In this document: positions 15,603-24,747 of the stretch, piece by piece
How positions within the stretch are numbered: position 1 is the stretch's first letter
Layout: every line of letters starts with the position of its first letter
Origin: Oceanimonas sp052119705
Lineage (GTDB): Bacteria; Pseudomonadota; Gammaproteobacteria; Enterobacterales; Aeromonadaceae
Assembly (NCBI RefSeq): GCF_052119705.1
Contig: NZ_JBGQOP010000003.1
Span: 102,542-166,541, forward strand
DNA length: 64,000 nucleotides
Reading direction: 5' to 3'
Program-made: the position numbers and the translations under genes
The notes under the pieces: model-generated
Seen by the model: only the letters and a program-made list of their open reading frames with translations
Told to the model about the DNA's origin: nothing
Database searches by the model: none

Positions 15603-16949
15603 ATGCCCCACACTAAAAGCTCCCTTCTTAAACGCCTTAACACCTACCAAACCAAAGGCTTAGTGCCGGCCATGGCTGCCAGCGGCAAACTCACCCGTGT
15701 GGTGGGCTTAACGCTGGAGGCCGTGGGCTGCACCGCCGCCGTGGGCAGTTTGTGTAAAATTCAAACCTTGTTTGGCGACATGGATGCCGAAGTGGTGGGC
15801 TTTTCCGACGACAAGCTGTTTTTAATGCCCAGCGAATCCTTAAAGGGCGTGATCCCAGGTGCGCGCGTCACCCCCGTCGGCCAAGGCGAAGGTGTGCCGG
15901 TGGGCATGGAATTATTAGGCCGCGTAATCGACGGCATCGGCCAACCGCTGGATGGTCTTGGGCCAATAGTGACCAGCAAAACCGCAGATTTTACCGCTCA
16001 GCGCTTAAATCCCATGGCGCGTAAACCGATCCGTGAGGTGATGGATGTGGGCGTGCGCGCCATTAATGCCCTGATAACCGTGGGCCAAGGCCAGCGTATG
16101 GGCTTATTTGCGGGATCCGGCGTGGGTAAGAGTGTGCTGCTGGGCATGATGACCCGTGGTGCCAAAGCCGATGTGGTGGTGGTGGGCCTAATTGGTGAGC
16201 GTGGCCGAGAAGTAAAAGAATTTATCGATGAAATATTGGGTGTGGAAGGCCGCGCTCGCGCCGTGGTAGTGGCGGCCCCCGCCGACTCATCGCCCTTGAT
16301 GCGCCTTAAAGGTTGCGAAACCGCCTTAACCTTGGCGGAATATTTTCGTGATCAAAATTTAAACGTGCTGCTCTTGATGGACTCATTAACTCGTTATGCC
16401 CAAGCCCAGCGTGAAATTGCACTGGCCGTGGGTGAGCCACCAGCCAGTAAGGGTTATCCGCCTTCTGTGTTTGCCCGTTTGCCGGCCTTAGTTGAGCGGG
16501 CCGGAAATGGCGGCGAAGGGCAGGGCAGCATAACGGCGTTTTTTACAGTATTAACCGAAGGCGATGACTTACAAGACCCCATTGCCGATGCCTCGCGCGC
16601 CATCTTAGATGGCCATATCGTTTTATCGCGCCAACTGGCAGACAGCGGCCATTACCCGGCGATAGACATTGAAAAGTCGATCAGTCGCGTGATGACGGCG
16701 GTGACCACTCAAGAGCATCAGCAACAGGCGCGAGCGGTCAAGCAGGCCTATGCGCTGTATCAGCAAAACCACGACTTGATTAACTTAGGCGCTTATCAGT
16801 CTGGTGCGGATCCGCGCATCGATATGGCGATTATGATCCGGCCCCGTCTTGAGCATTTTTTAACGCAAAGCATGACAGATGTAGTAGAAATGCCCATGTG
16901 TTTGGCTGACTTAGCCAACATGAGCTCGCCGCTATTACGTGCTAACTAA
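15603..16949 (+). CDS. fliI: Flagellar export ATPase FliI
   Basis: A 448-residue F1-beta-like ATPase of the flagellar type III apparatus. Walker A is GSGVGKS (~171-177), Walker B LLLMDSLTRYAQAQREIALAVGEPPASKGYPPSVF is the family hallmark segment (key residues D, R, P and G), and SITAFFTVLTEGDD follows. The ATG at 15603 (MPHTKSSLLKR) is chosen because upstream in-frame codons overlap fliH and do not look like FliI. The stop is followed at ~40 bases by a heptamer array before fliJ. Confidence 0.95.
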   Translation: MPHTKSSLLKRLNTYQTKGLVPAMAASGKLTRVVGLTLEAVGCTAAVGSLCKIQTLFGDMDAEVVGFSDDKLFLMPSESLKGVIPGARVTPVGQGEGVPVGMELLGRVIDGIGQPLDGLGPIVTSKTADFTAQRLNPMARKPIREVMDVGVRAINALITVGQGQRMGLFAGSGVGKSVLLGMMTRGAKADVVVVGLIGERGREVKEFIDEILGVEGRARAVVVAAPADSSPLMRLKGCETALTLAEYFRDQNLNVLLLMDSLTRYAQAQREIALAVGEPPASKGYPPSVFARLPALVERAGNGGEGQGSITAFFTVLTEGDDLQDPIADASRAILDGHIVLSRQLADSGHYPAIDIEKSISRVMTAVTTQEHQQQARAVKQAYALYQQNHDLINLGAYQSGADPRIDMAIMIRPRLEHFLTQSMTDVVEMPMCLADLANMSSPLLRAN

Positions 16950-16987
16950 GTGCGGGCGCAGTAGTGATGGCTGAGTTGGGATGAGTG

Positions 16988-17015
16988 GTTTAGAGATTAG
17001 AGATTGGAGATTAGA
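16988..17015 (+). repeat. Heptamer array between fliI and fliJ
   Basis: Four units GTTTAGA, GATTAGA, GATTGGA, GATTAGA are followed by related degenerate sequence to ~17050. It is a third unit type sharing the 7-base period. Confidence 0.65.
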
Positions 17016-17100
17016 GAAGAGTGGCTTGGGGAATAGTGGATTAGGGAGTTAAAATTCACCCATCACCAGTCCCTATTCCCCTTTTATAAAGGCTTAAGCA

Positions 17101-17547
17101 ATGAGCAGAGCACTGCATTTATTACTGGAGCAGCTAGATAATAAAGAGCGCCAAGCCTCAAGTGAGTTGTCGGCCGCCCAGTTACAGCTACAGCAATTAG
17201 TACAGCAGCAGCAAATGCTCAGCCAATATCAGCGCAACTACAGCGAAGACTTTCAAAAACGAGGCCGAGCAGGCTTAACTGCCAATCAATTCAGCCATTT
17301 TCAAGGCTTTATTAATAAGCTAGAAGTGGCCCAAGAGCAGCAAGTTGACGGCCTACAGAGCGCCCGCCAACAGCTTGAACAAAGCCGAGCTAGCTGGATG
17401 GCGGTGCGTGCGCGCAAGCAAGCCATAGAAACCCTGCTCGAGCGTGAAGCCGAACGAAAGCTAAAAGAAAGCGACAAGCAAGAGCAAAAAATGCTTGATG
17501 AACTCACGCTACATCGCTTTTACAGCCAAAAAAACGGTAACAGATAG
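17101..17547 (+). CDS. fliJ: Flagellar export chaperone/ATPase stalk protein FliJ
   Basis: A 148-residue, almost wholly helical coiled-coil protein (LLLEQLDNKERQA start, Gln/Glu-rich throughout). FliJ inserts into the FliI hexamer like the gamma subunit of F1 and helps cycle chaperones. Position after fliI and size fit. It is the last gene of the fliE operon; no terminator hairpin was found after it, and the next operon has its own sigma-54 promoter. Confidence 0.9.
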   Translation: MSRALHLLLEQLDNKERQASSELSAAQLQLQQLVQQQQMLSQYQRNYSEDFQKRGRAGLTANQFSHFQGFINKLEVAQEQQVDGLQSARQQLEQSRASWMAVRARKQAIETLLEREAERKLKESDKQEQKMLDELTLHRFYSQKNGNR

Positions 17548-17683
17548 TGTTTAGCGCCACGCCAACCACAGACTCCGCACACGTAGTCGCTCTTTTTTTA
17601 CACAGAGAGCGTTAGCGGATGTTTTTGTAATCAAACATAAAACCGGCCCGAATAAATTGAGCCCTACAAAATACCCGCCTCCT

Positions 17684-17727
17684 GTAGCCGCCAACTTGTT
17701 CGGCGGTCCTGCGCAGCAGGATGGTTT
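17684..17727 (+). repeat. Dispersed 44-base repeat before fliK
   Basis: GTAGCC...CAACTTGTTCG...CAGGATGGTTT is nearly the reverse complement of 8275-8318 and related to 26209-26234. It fills the ~345-base gap between fliJ and fliK together with other repeat fragments (17655-17670); no gene is seen there. Confidence 0.6.
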
Positions 17728-17769
17728 GATATTTAGGAAAAACCAAACCGTGGCGCGCCCTTAAAATCT

Positions 17770-17785
17770 TGGTTCGGTTCTTGCA
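17770..17785 (+). promoter_or_regulatory. Sigma-54 promoter of fliKLMNOPQR-flhB
   Basis: TGGTTCGGTTCTTGCA has correct GG-GC spacing and a perfect -12 element. It lies 109 bases before the chosen fliK start, so transcription should begin near 17797. Confidence 0.75.
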
Positions 17786-17893
17786 TTAATCTGGCATTAG
17801 TCTGAAGTTGCCGCTGAGCTTAATCGCGTCGCGCAGCTTGATAGAGCACATTAGGCTGACGATTAAGCCGCAGGATTGATGGGGAACACTTCA

Positions 17894-19999
17894 ATGACCA
17901 TGAATATAATGTCGGTAAGCGTACAGACAAACGCACAAACAGGCGCAGCTGTTTCAGGCAAGGCCGCGAGCGCGGCTAATGGCGGCCTGTTTGCCGAGGT
18001 GTTTTCACAAGAGTCTGATAGTCAATCATCTCCCTCTTCCTTATCCGCAACCAATCAAGCTGCGGTGGCCGCTAGTGACCAAGACTCGTCTGTGCAAAAT
18101 AAGTCTGTTCATGCTGAACCGGCGGAGCAAGCGCAGAGCGCGGAGCCTGACGACACGGATGCCGAGCCTGCCGCTAACGCTTCTAACGTTAGTAGCAAAG
18201 CTGCGTCCACCGAGACGCGTGCTCGCCAGTCTGCAGATGAAGCGAGTACAGACCAATCGAGTGCAGACCAAGCTGAGCTTGCGCCGCCGAGTGCGCCTGC
18301 GCCTGCGCTTAGCCTTGCCCCAAACCAGGCATCTTACCTTGAATCTTCTGAGCTTGAGCCTTCTGAACTTGAGTCTTCGCAAGACAAAGCCAAGGCAGAT
18401 AGCCTAGCCACGAGCAAAAGCCGTGAGTCAGCGTCACTCAACGCTCATGAGAGTGCTTTTGCTGAGCGGAGCCGCCAAGCTGGTGAAAACGCAGCCACCC
18501 AAGCTGATATGAATACCAAGCGGCAAGGCGGCAGCGCTTTGCCGCTTGAGTCTGCTGCATCGCCAGCTCAGGCCGCTGTAAATACCGAATCCAATACTGA
18601 ATCCACGGCTAAATCACTGATTGTCGACGGGCAGGGTCAGCATAAAGTAGAGAATAAAGCAGAGAGCAAAGCAGCCACGTTGCATTCAGATAACCCTGCA
18701 GCAAATGAGGCGGTAAAAGCGGCGGTCAATCAAGGCCCCTTACTTAATAGCGCGAATATAGCCGCCACAGGATCCCTAAACCCAGCTGATTTATCGCCAA
18801 CCACAGGCACCAAAGCTGGCGAGCTAACAGAAGGTGGGGCCAAACAAACGAGCTCAGCCGCTTCCAGCACCACGGCTCAAGCTGCTAGCGCGCAAGGGTT
18901 AGCATCGTCTGCGCAGGTGGTTAGCGCTCAAGCGACCCAAGCTGCTCAAGCCACGCAATCTGCTCAGGCAAATAACCAAGCGGCACAAATTTTAGCGGAG
19001 CACGCCGACGTTAAAATGCAAGCCCAAGCTCAAACCCAAGTGAGCGAGCAAGCCGTTAACACCGAGCAGGCTAACCGCACGGCCAATCTTGCTCCCGAGG
19101 CGGCACGCACCGCAGCACCGGACTGGTTGGCCCAAATTGAGCATGGCAAGCGTTGGTCACAAGCACCGAGCAAGGGTACGGCTCAAACCTTAGCGACTGA
19201 CGAGGCGTCGTCGGCCATAGACGAAAAATTAGCTGACAAATCCGGTGTCGCGCGGGCCATTAACGCCGCTTTGACTAAGGCTGAGCGGGCTGATGGCCAA
19301 GCCACAGTGTCAGTGAATGAGCTGGCCGCGAATGCTGCAGGCAGTGGCTTAAGCCAAGCCACTGCCGAGCAAACCAAGCCCTTAGAAAGTACCGGCCAAG
19401 AGGCCAGCGGCTTACTCATCAATCGCGAAAATACCTTATTAGCGGCCTCGCCTGAGCGCACCGCCATGTTAGATAAGGCGTTGACCTTGCATGGCTCGGC
19501 GGAGCAAAACGCCAAGCAGCTGGCGCAGCAAGCACAAGTTTTGGTCAGTCAGAACTTACAAGAAGCCGACATTAAGCTGAATCCGTCCGAGTTTGGCGCC
19601 ATGCGTATTCAAGTGCGCATGGAGCAGGGCGAGGTGCAGGTACAATTTATGGCCAGTCATCCGCAGGCGCGCGAGTTACTCGAACAAGCCATGCCACGTT
19701 TAAGGGAGATGCTGCAGCAGCAAGGCATGAACTTACAGCAAGGTGGCCAGCAGCAAGGTAATCAGCAAGGGCAGCAAGCGCAAAACCAAGCCGCTGCCGG
19801 CTTCTTATCTGGTCAAGACTCAGGCCAGTCGGGGCAGCAGTCAGGTCAACAAGCCAACCAAACTGCCAGTCAAATAGGGCAAGAGTCTGAGTGGCGTAGT
19901 TATTCTGCTAACGGCGATGAAGTACAAGAGCAAAGGCTGAATAATCAATCTCGTGCGCTTTATGGTGCCGATGGCGCCAAAATAGACTTTTTTGCTTAA
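17894..19999 (+). CDS. fliK: Flagellar hook-length control protein FliK
   Basis: A ~701-residue FliK, the secreted ruler that stops hook growth and switches export specificity through FlhB. Residues ~25-500 are low complexity, rich in Ala, Ser, Gln and Glu. The conserved Flg_hook domain is at ~555-640 (SEFGAMRIQVRMEQGEVQVQF, then HPQARELLEQAMPRLREML), followed by a Gln/Gly-rich tail. The ATG at 17894 has GGGGAA 7 bases upstream and is favoured over 17879. It is long for the family, which varies greatly. It is first gene after the sigma-54 promoter. Confidence 0.92.
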   Translation: MTMNIMSVSVQTNAQTGAAVSGKAASAANGGLFAEVFSQESDSQSSPSSLSATNQAAVAASDQDSSVQNKSVHAEPAEQAQSAEPDDTDAEPAANASNVSSKAASTETRARQSADEASTDQSSADQAELAPPSAPAPALSLAPNQASYLESSELEPSELESSQDKAKADSLATSKSRESASLNAHESAFAERSRQAGENAATQADMNTKRQGGSALPLESAASPAQAAVNTESNTESTAKSLIVDGQGQHKVENKAESKAATLHSDNPAANEAVKAAVNQGPLLNSANIAATGSLNPADLSPTTGTKAGELTEGGAKQTSSAASSTTAQAASAQGLASSAQVVSAQATQAAQATQSAQANNQAAQILAEHADVKMQAQAQTQVSEQAVNTEQANRTANLAPEAARTAAPDWLAQIEHGKRWSQAPSKGTAQTLATDEASSAIDEKLADKSGVARAINAALTKAERADGQATVSVNELAANAAGSGLSQATAEQTKPLESTGQEASGLLINRENTLLAASPERTAMLDKALTLHGSAEQNAKQLAQQAQVLVSQNLQEADIKLNPSEFGAMRIQVRMEQGEVQVQFMASHPQARELLEQAMPRLREMLQQQGMNLQQGGQQQGNQQGQQAQNQAAAGFLSGQDSGQSGQQSGQQANQTASQIGQESEWRSYSANGDEVQEQRLNNQSRALYGADGAKIDFFA

Positions 20000-20130
20000 C
20001 CGAAACGAGTACACTAAGCGCCGCTCTCTTAACGGGCGGCTGATGACAGATGCTGGGCGATTGTCTGCTTAAGACGCCCGCACTCAAGAAACTAACTCAA
20101 CGCACGTATTAAGAATAATTAAGGGTAAAC

Positions 20131-20604
20131 ATGGCCGATAATCTGATCATGCCTAAAGTGGCGTGGTACAAACGTAAACTTATTTTAATCCTCATTGCCG
20201 TTTTATTAGTGGCGTTAGGGGTTGGCGGCGCCATGTTATTAATGCCGAGTGGTGATAAGGTTGAACAAGAGCCCGTTGTCGATAATAAGCCATTATATGT
20301 GGGCTTATCGCGGCCGTTTATTTTCCCGGTGATGGCGGGACGACGTGAGCGTTTAGTACAAATTGAAGTGCAACTTATGGTGCGCGGCGATCAAGGCCAA
20401 CTTGATGCCCAACGTCATTTGCCGTTATTAGAAAGTACCTTGTTGACTGTATTTAGCCGGCAAACTGCCGACAATTACATCACAGCGGAAGGTAAACTCA
20501 CCGTCAGGCAGGAAGCGCTTGATGAACTGAATGCGGTGCTGACCGAAGAAGTGGGTCATCCTCTGGTCGAAAAAGTGCTGTTTACCAGTATCGTAATGCA
20601 ATAG
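20131..20604 (+). CDS. fliL: Flagellar basal body-associated protein FliL
   Basis: A 157-residue FliL, a single-pass inner-membrane protein that surrounds the stator and supports torque. The N-terminal membrane segment is at ~15-35 (LILILIAVLLVALGVGGAMLL). The periplasmic stomatin-like domain has PFIFPVMAGRRERLVQIEVQLMV. It ends 7 bases before fliM. Confidence 0.94.
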   Translation: MADNLIMPKVAWYKRKLILILIAVLLVALGVGGAMLLMPSGDKVEQEPVVDNKPLYVGLSRPFIFPVMAGRRERLVQIEVQLMVRGDQGQLDAQRHLPLLESTLLTVFSRQTADNYITAEGKLTVRQEALDELNAVLTEEVGHPLVEKVLFTSIVMQ

Positions 20605-20611
20605 GTGAATC

Positions 20612-21667
20612 GTGAGCGATCTTTTATCTCAAGATGAAATTGATGCCCTGTTACACGGGGTAGACGATGTAGAAGAAGATGCCGGTAATGTGGGCGGCTT
20701 GTCTATGTTCGATTTTTCATCTCAAGACAGGATAGTGCGCGGGCGCATGCCCACCCTTGAGATGGTGAACGAACGTTTTGCCCGCCATATGCGCATCAGC
20801 TTATTTAATATGATGCGCCGCACCGCCGAAGTGTCGGTGAATGGCGTGCAGATGATTAAATTTGGCGAATACGTGCATTCGCTGTTCTTACCCACCAGTT
20901 TAAACATGGTGCGCTTTCGGCCGTTAAAAGGCATAGGTCTGGTGACCATGGAAGCGCGCTTGGTGTTTATTTTAGTGGATAATTTTTTTGGTGGCGACGG
21001 TCGTCACGCCAAAATTGAAGGCCGTGAATTTACGCCCACCGAGCGGCGCGTTATTCAATTATTGCTCAAGTTAATATTTGAAGATTATAAAGAAGCCTGG
21101 TCGCCGGTGATGGACGTGGAGTTTGAGTATTTAGACTCTGAAGTGAACCCGACCATGGCCAATATAGTGAGCCCGACCGAAGTGGTAGTGGTTAGCTCGT
21201 TTCATATTGAGTTGGACGGCGGCGGCGGTGATTTTCACGTGACCTTGCCCTATGGCATGCTGGAGCCCATTCGTGAGCTGCTGGATGCGGGGGTACAAAG
21301 TGATAAGGGTGAAAATGACCTGCGCTGGAGCAAGGCGCTGCGCGATGAAATTCTCGATGTAAAAGTAGACATGTCGGTGCGGCTGCTGGAAAAAGAGCTG
21401 AGTTTACGCAACATCATGAACCTGCAGTCTGGCGACATTATTCCCATCGATATGCCTGAGCATTTATTAGTGTCCGTAGAAGGCTTACCTACATTTCGTG
21501 CCCAATTGGGGCGCTCTGACGATAAGATGGCGGTGCGGATCAGCGAAAAAATTAAGAAACCAGACACGGTTAAAACCGAACTCAATCAGGTTACTCGTCG
21601 CGGTATTCGCATTGACGGGGAAGCCGAATTAGAAGAATTAGAAAGAACGATCGAGGATGCATCATGA
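20612..21667 (+). CDS. fliM: Flagellar switch protein FliM
   Basis: A 351-residue C-ring protein. The N-terminal CheY-P-binding peptide LLSQDEIDALLHGVDD (residues 4-19) is intact. The CheC-like middle domain and C-terminal SpoA domain (IPIDMPEHLLVSVEGLPTF) follow. The start is a GTG with AGGTG just upstream. It overlaps fliN by 4 bases. Confidence 0.96.
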   Translation: MSDLLSQDEIDALLHGVDDVEEDAGNVGGLSMFDFSSQDRIVRGRMPTLEMVNERFARHMRISLFNMMRRTAEVSVNGVQMIKFGEYVHSLFLPTSLNMVRFRPLKGIGLVTMEARLVFILVDNFFGGDGRHAKIEGREFTPTERRVIQLLLKLIFEDYKEAWSPVMDVEFEYLDSEVNPTMANIVSPTEVVVVSSFHIELDGGGGDFHVTLPYGMLEPIRELLDAGVQSDKGENDLRWSKALRDEILDVKVDMSVRLLEKELSLRNIMNLQSGDIIPIDMPEHLLVSVEGLPTFRAQLGRSDDKMAVRISEKIKKPDTVKTELNQVTRRGIRIDGEAELEELERTIEDAS

Positions 21668-22095
21668 GTGATGAACAAAACGAGATAGATGACGTTTGGG
21701 GCCAAGCCATGGCGGAGCAGGTTGCTAAAGAGGGCGCCGAATCTGAACCTGAGAAAACGGATGCCAATACGGCAAAGCCGGTAGAGTTGGATGATTTTAA
21801 TAACACCCACAATGCGCCGCTGTCAGGAGATGAAAGGCGCAAGCTAGACGCCATCTTAGATATTCCGGTGACCATTTCCATGGAAGTGGGCCGTACTCAG
21901 ATCAGCATTCGTAATCTGTTGCAGCTTAACCAAGGCTCGGTAGTGGAGTTGGATCGCTTAGCCGGTGAGCCACTAGATGTGATGGTGAATGGCACCTTAA
22001 TCGCTCACGGCGAAGTGGTGGTGGTGAACGACAAGTTTGGTATTCGACTGACCGATGTGATCAGCCAAACCGAACGCATTAAAAAGTTGAAATGA
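21664..22095 (+). CDS. fliN: Flagellar switch protein FliN
   Basis: A 143-residue FliN with an acidic variable N-terminus (1-~58) and the SpoA domain at ~62-140 (LDIPVTISMEVGRTQISIRNLLQLNQGSVVELDRLAGE region; key residues Leu, Gly, Val, Glu). It forms the base of the C-ring and docks FliH. It overlaps fliM and fliO by 4 bases each. Confidence 0.96.
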   Translation: MSDEQNEIDDVWGQAMAEQVAKEGAESEPEKTDANTAKPVELDDFNNTHNAPLSGDERRKLDAILDIPVTISMEVGRTQISIRNLLQLNQGSVVELDRLAGEPLDVMVNGTLIAHGEVVVVNDKFGIRLTDVISQTERIKKLK

Positions 22096-22466
22096 TGCGC
22101 ACTTTTTTCATGTTATTACTGCTGCCCATGGCAGTGCTGGCAGAAGGGCCAGAGATCAAGTGGGGCTCTTGGGCTGTTTCGTCATTAGCTGTGATAGCCG
22201 CCATTTTCGTGTTGGGCTGGCTGTTGCGCCGACTGCGTGGTGCCGCACTGTTGGGCGGCAGTCGTCAGCTTAAAATAGTGGCCTCATTAGCCATTGGCCA
22301 ACGGGAGCGCGTGATGGTGGTGCAAGTGGGAGAAGAGCAATGGCTGCTCGGCGTGACTGCGCAACAGATCTCTGGCTTGGGTAAATTAGAGCAACCGCTA
22401 GCGATGGAGCCAACTAAGAGCTTATTAGCGAAACTTAGCCCAGAGCAGCCAGCAAAGGATTTGTAA
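22092..22466 (+). CDS. fliO: Flagellar biosynthesis protein FliO
   Basis: A 124-residue membrane protein that helps FliP assemble. A short cleavable-looking or anchoring hydrophobic start (MLLLLPMAVLAEG) is followed by one membrane segment at ~27-46 (SLAVIAAIFVLGWLLRRLRG). The cytosolic part has the family's IGQRERVMVVQVGEEQWLLGV. Two adjacent ATGs (22092, 22095) are possible. It overlaps its neighbours fliN and fliP. Confidence 0.92.
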   Translation: MMRTFFMLLLLPMAVLAEGPEIKWGSWAVSSLAVIAAIFVLGWLLRRLRGAALLGGSRQLKIVASLAIGQRERVMVVQVGEEQWLLGVTAQQISGLGKLEQPLAMEPTKSLLAKLSPEQPAKDL

Positions 22467-23329
22467 TGAGCCAACGATTAGGGGCCGCCGAGCACAACCG
22501 CTTGGCAAATTTTTCTAGCCGTGCAGCTGCGTGCTTAAAACGCAGCTCATTCTTGGCATGGCGCGCTTGCTTTAAATGGAGCTGGCCGTTACTGCTGGGC
22601 GTGGTGCTGATGCTGCTGTTACAGGCTAATCCGGCCTTTGCCCAACAAGGCATGTCTGCGGTGACCGTGACCACCAACGCGGATGGCAGCCAAGAATATA
22701 GCTTGACCTTGCAAGTGCTGGCCTTGATGACGGCGCTGTCGTTCTTGCCGGCGATCGTCATTATGATGACGTCTTTCACCCGAATTATCATAGTGCTGTC
22801 AATTTTACGTCAGGCCATGGGCTTGCAGCAAAGCCCGAATAACCAAGTTTTGATTGGCATTAGCTTATTTTTATCCTTTTTTATTATGTCGCCTGTGCTC
22901 GACAAGGTGAACGAAACCGCCTTGCAGCCTTATTTAGCTGAAGAGATCACTTCTAAAGAGGCGCTGTCGTTTGCCGAGTTACCGATACGTGACTTTATGC
23001 TGGCGCAAACGCGGGTTAAAGATCTCGAAACCTTCCTTAATATCGCGAACATTCAAGTGGATAGCGAAGCAGAGGTACCACTGCGGGTGGTGATTCCGGC
23101 TTTCGTGACCAGTGAGTTAAAAACCGCCTTTCAAATTGGTTTTATGCTGTTTTTGCCCTTCTTGGTGATCGACTTAGTGGTGGCCAGTATTTTGATGGCC
23201 ATGGGTATGATGATGCTGTCACCTATGATTATCTCGCTGCCCTTTAAACTCATGCTATTTGTGTTGGTCGATGGCTGGAGTCTGATTATGGGGACACTGG
23301 CCAATAGCTTTGGCTTAGGAGCGGGATAA
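22466..23329 (+). CDS. fliP: Flagellar export gate protein FliP
   Basis: A 287-residue FliP, a core subunit of the export gate (FliP5Q4R1). The signal peptide is long: ~35 charged residues, then a hydrophobic stretch ending ANPAFAQQ (~60). The hydrophobic core then has MTSFTRIIIVLSILRQAMGLQQSPNNQ and RDFMLAQTR, the family signatures, and a C-terminal membrane hairpin. The extended n-region is unusual but the ATG directly abuts the fliO stop and no later start precedes the hydrophobic core suitably. Confidence 0.95.
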   Translation: MSQRLGAAEHNRLANFSSRAAACLKRSSFLAWRACFKWSWPLLLGVVLMLLLQANPAFAQQGMSAVTVTTNADGSQEYSLTLQVLALMTALSFLPAIVIMMTSFTRIIIVLSILRQAMGLQQSPNNQVLIGISLFLSFFIMSPVLDKVNETALQPYLAEEITSKEALSFAELPIRDFMLAQTRVKDLETFLNIANIQVDSEAEVPLRVVIPAFVTSELKTAFQIGFMLFLPFLVIDLVVASILMAMGMMMLSPMIISLPFKLMLFVLVDGWSLIMGTLANSFGLGAG

Positions 23330-23598
23330 TGAGCCCAGAAGTGTTCGTTGATATCTTTCGCAGCTCCCTTTGGCTGGTGACGGTATTGGTCTCGGCGGTT
23401 ATTTTGCCCAGTCTCGCCATCGGTTTGGTGGTGGCTGTGTTTCAGGCCGCCACGTCCATTAACGAACAAACCTTGAGTTTCTTACCCCGTTTATTGATCA
23501 CCTTAGGTGGCTTGGCCGTGGGCGCCCATTGGGGCTTTGGTATGTTGATGGATTTTTTCTACGAGATCATCGAACAAATACCGCAGGTGATAGGTTAA
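23329..23598 (+). CDS. fliQ: Flagellar export gate protein FliQ
   Basis: An 89-residue, two-helix membrane protein of the export gate (VVAVFQAATSINEQTLSFLPR is the conserved loop). It abuts fliP (shared base). FliR normally follows at once; here 360 bases of repeat element lie between. Confidence 0.95.
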   Translation: MSPEVFVDIFRSSLWLVTVLVSAVILPSLAIGLVVAVFQAATSINEQTLSFLPRLLITLGGLAVGAHWGFGMLMDFFYEIIEQIPQVIG

Positions 23599-23603
23599 TA
23601 GCC

Positions 23604-23941
23604 GTGAAGAGTGAAGAGTGAAAGGTGAGGAGAAACACCTAACCTAGCGCCAAACTACAGAGAAGGACTCAAAATTTTTGCAACGCTTCTTTGCTTCACC
23701 GAGTCACGGAAGAACACGGAAAAATAGTGATCAAATCTGAAAGCTAAGGGCAGCACCAAGCTAAACAAAAAGGGGGGTGTTTATGTTTTTAGCTCGGCAC
23801 TGTAACTACTTGTCGCACGTGAACTGCTTCCGTGGATTCTGTGCGTCTCGTAATAAAGAGTCGTGGCAAGAATAGGTTGGTTTTTAGTTTAGGGCTGGGT
23901 GTTATTTCGTTCGCTTCACCCTTCACACCTTACGCTTCACC
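23604..23941. mobile_element. MITE-like composite repeat inserted between fliQ and fliR
   Basis: The outer arms are heptamers: 23604-23631 (GTGAAGA, GTGAAGA, GTGAAAG, GTGAGGA, then ACACC) and the complementary TTCACCC/TTCACAC units at ~23910-23941 preceded by GGTGTT. Nested inside, 23678-23873 matches the element at 52897-53092 (CGGAAGAACA, AAATAGTGATCA, ACTTGTCGCACGTGAACT). No open frame is credible. Such non-autonomous, inverted-repeat-bounded elements are inferred to be mobilised in trans. Confidence 0.6.
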
Positions 23942-23958
23942 CTAGTTAAAGGAACCGC

Positions 23959-24747
23959 GTGAATTTTTCCACTGAGCAAATATTGCTATGGCTGGCCAGC
24001 TACTTATGGCCGCTGTGCCGTATCGCCGGCATGATGATGACCATGGTGGTGTTTGGTGCCAACCTGACGCCTATGTTTAACCGCTTGCTGTTGGCGGTGG
24101 CCATTACTATAGCCGTGGCTCCTGTGTTGCCCGTTATGCCGGATGTGGCGCTGTTCTCCATAGGTGGTTTCTTGATTACCGCTCAACAGGTTCTGATTGG
24201 CGCCACCATCGGCTTGCTCTCCCAGTTTTTAGTGCAGGCCTTCGTTACCGGCGGCCAAGTGATCGCCATGCAAACCAGTTTGGGTTTTGCCTCTATGGTG
24301 GATCCGCTGAACGGGCAATCGACGCCCGTGGTCGGCCAGCTGTATTTGATGCTGGGCACCTTATTGTTTTTAGCGCTCAATGGTCATTTGGTGATGATTG
24401 AAGCCATAGTGCTGAGCTTTGATACTTTGCCGGTGTCCATGGATGGCATTAGCGTGGCCAGTTGGCAGCAGTTAGCCGGTTTACTCAGTATGCTATTTTA
24501 TGCGGCCGTGGCCATGGCGTTGTCGGCAATAGTCGCCATGCTATTGATTAACTTTACCTTTGGTATCATGACGCGTGCCGCGCCCCAGTTGAATATCTTC
24601 AGTATCGGTTTTGCGGTGAGCATGGTCTGCGGCCTATTTATTTTATGGCTGACGCTGGGGGGCTTTTTAGGTCACTTTGAAAGCCACTGGCAGCGCACCC
24701 AAATGGTAATGTGCGATACCTTGCAGCTCACCTGTGAAGGAGGCTAA
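23959..24747 (+). CDS. fliR: Flagellar export gate protein FliR
   Basis: A 262-residue membrane protein of the export gate with about six hydrophobic segments. Family features include RIAGMMMTMVVFGANL near the start and QTSLGFASMVDPLNGQSTPV at ~108-127. The start is a GTG with AAGGAA 5-10 bases upstream. The stop abuts the flhB ATG. Confidence 0.94.
   Translation: MNFSTEQILLWLASYLWPLCRIAGMMMTMVVFGANLTPMFNRLLLAVAITIAVAPVLPVMPDVALFSIGGFLITAQQVLIGATIGLLSQFLVQAFVTGGQVIAMQTSLGFASMVDPLNGQSTPVVGQLYLMLGTLLFLALNGHLVMIEAIVLSFDTLPVSMDGISVASWQQLAGLLSMLFYAAVAMALSAIVAMLLINFTFGIMTRAAPQLNIFSIGFAVSMVCGLFILWLTLGGFLGHFESHWQRTQMVMCDTLQLTCEGG

Noticed and set aside
18041..18407. Overlapping ORFs of 113 and 142 residues on other frames within fliK
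   Set aside because: Shadows of the low-complexity FliK coding sequence; Arg/Leu-rich composition typical of off-frame reading.
23604..23941. CRISPR-like or small RNA locus in the fliQ-fliR gap
   Set aside because: Repeats are 7-base degenerate arrays with no spacers, and the interior matches a dispersed inverted-repeat element.
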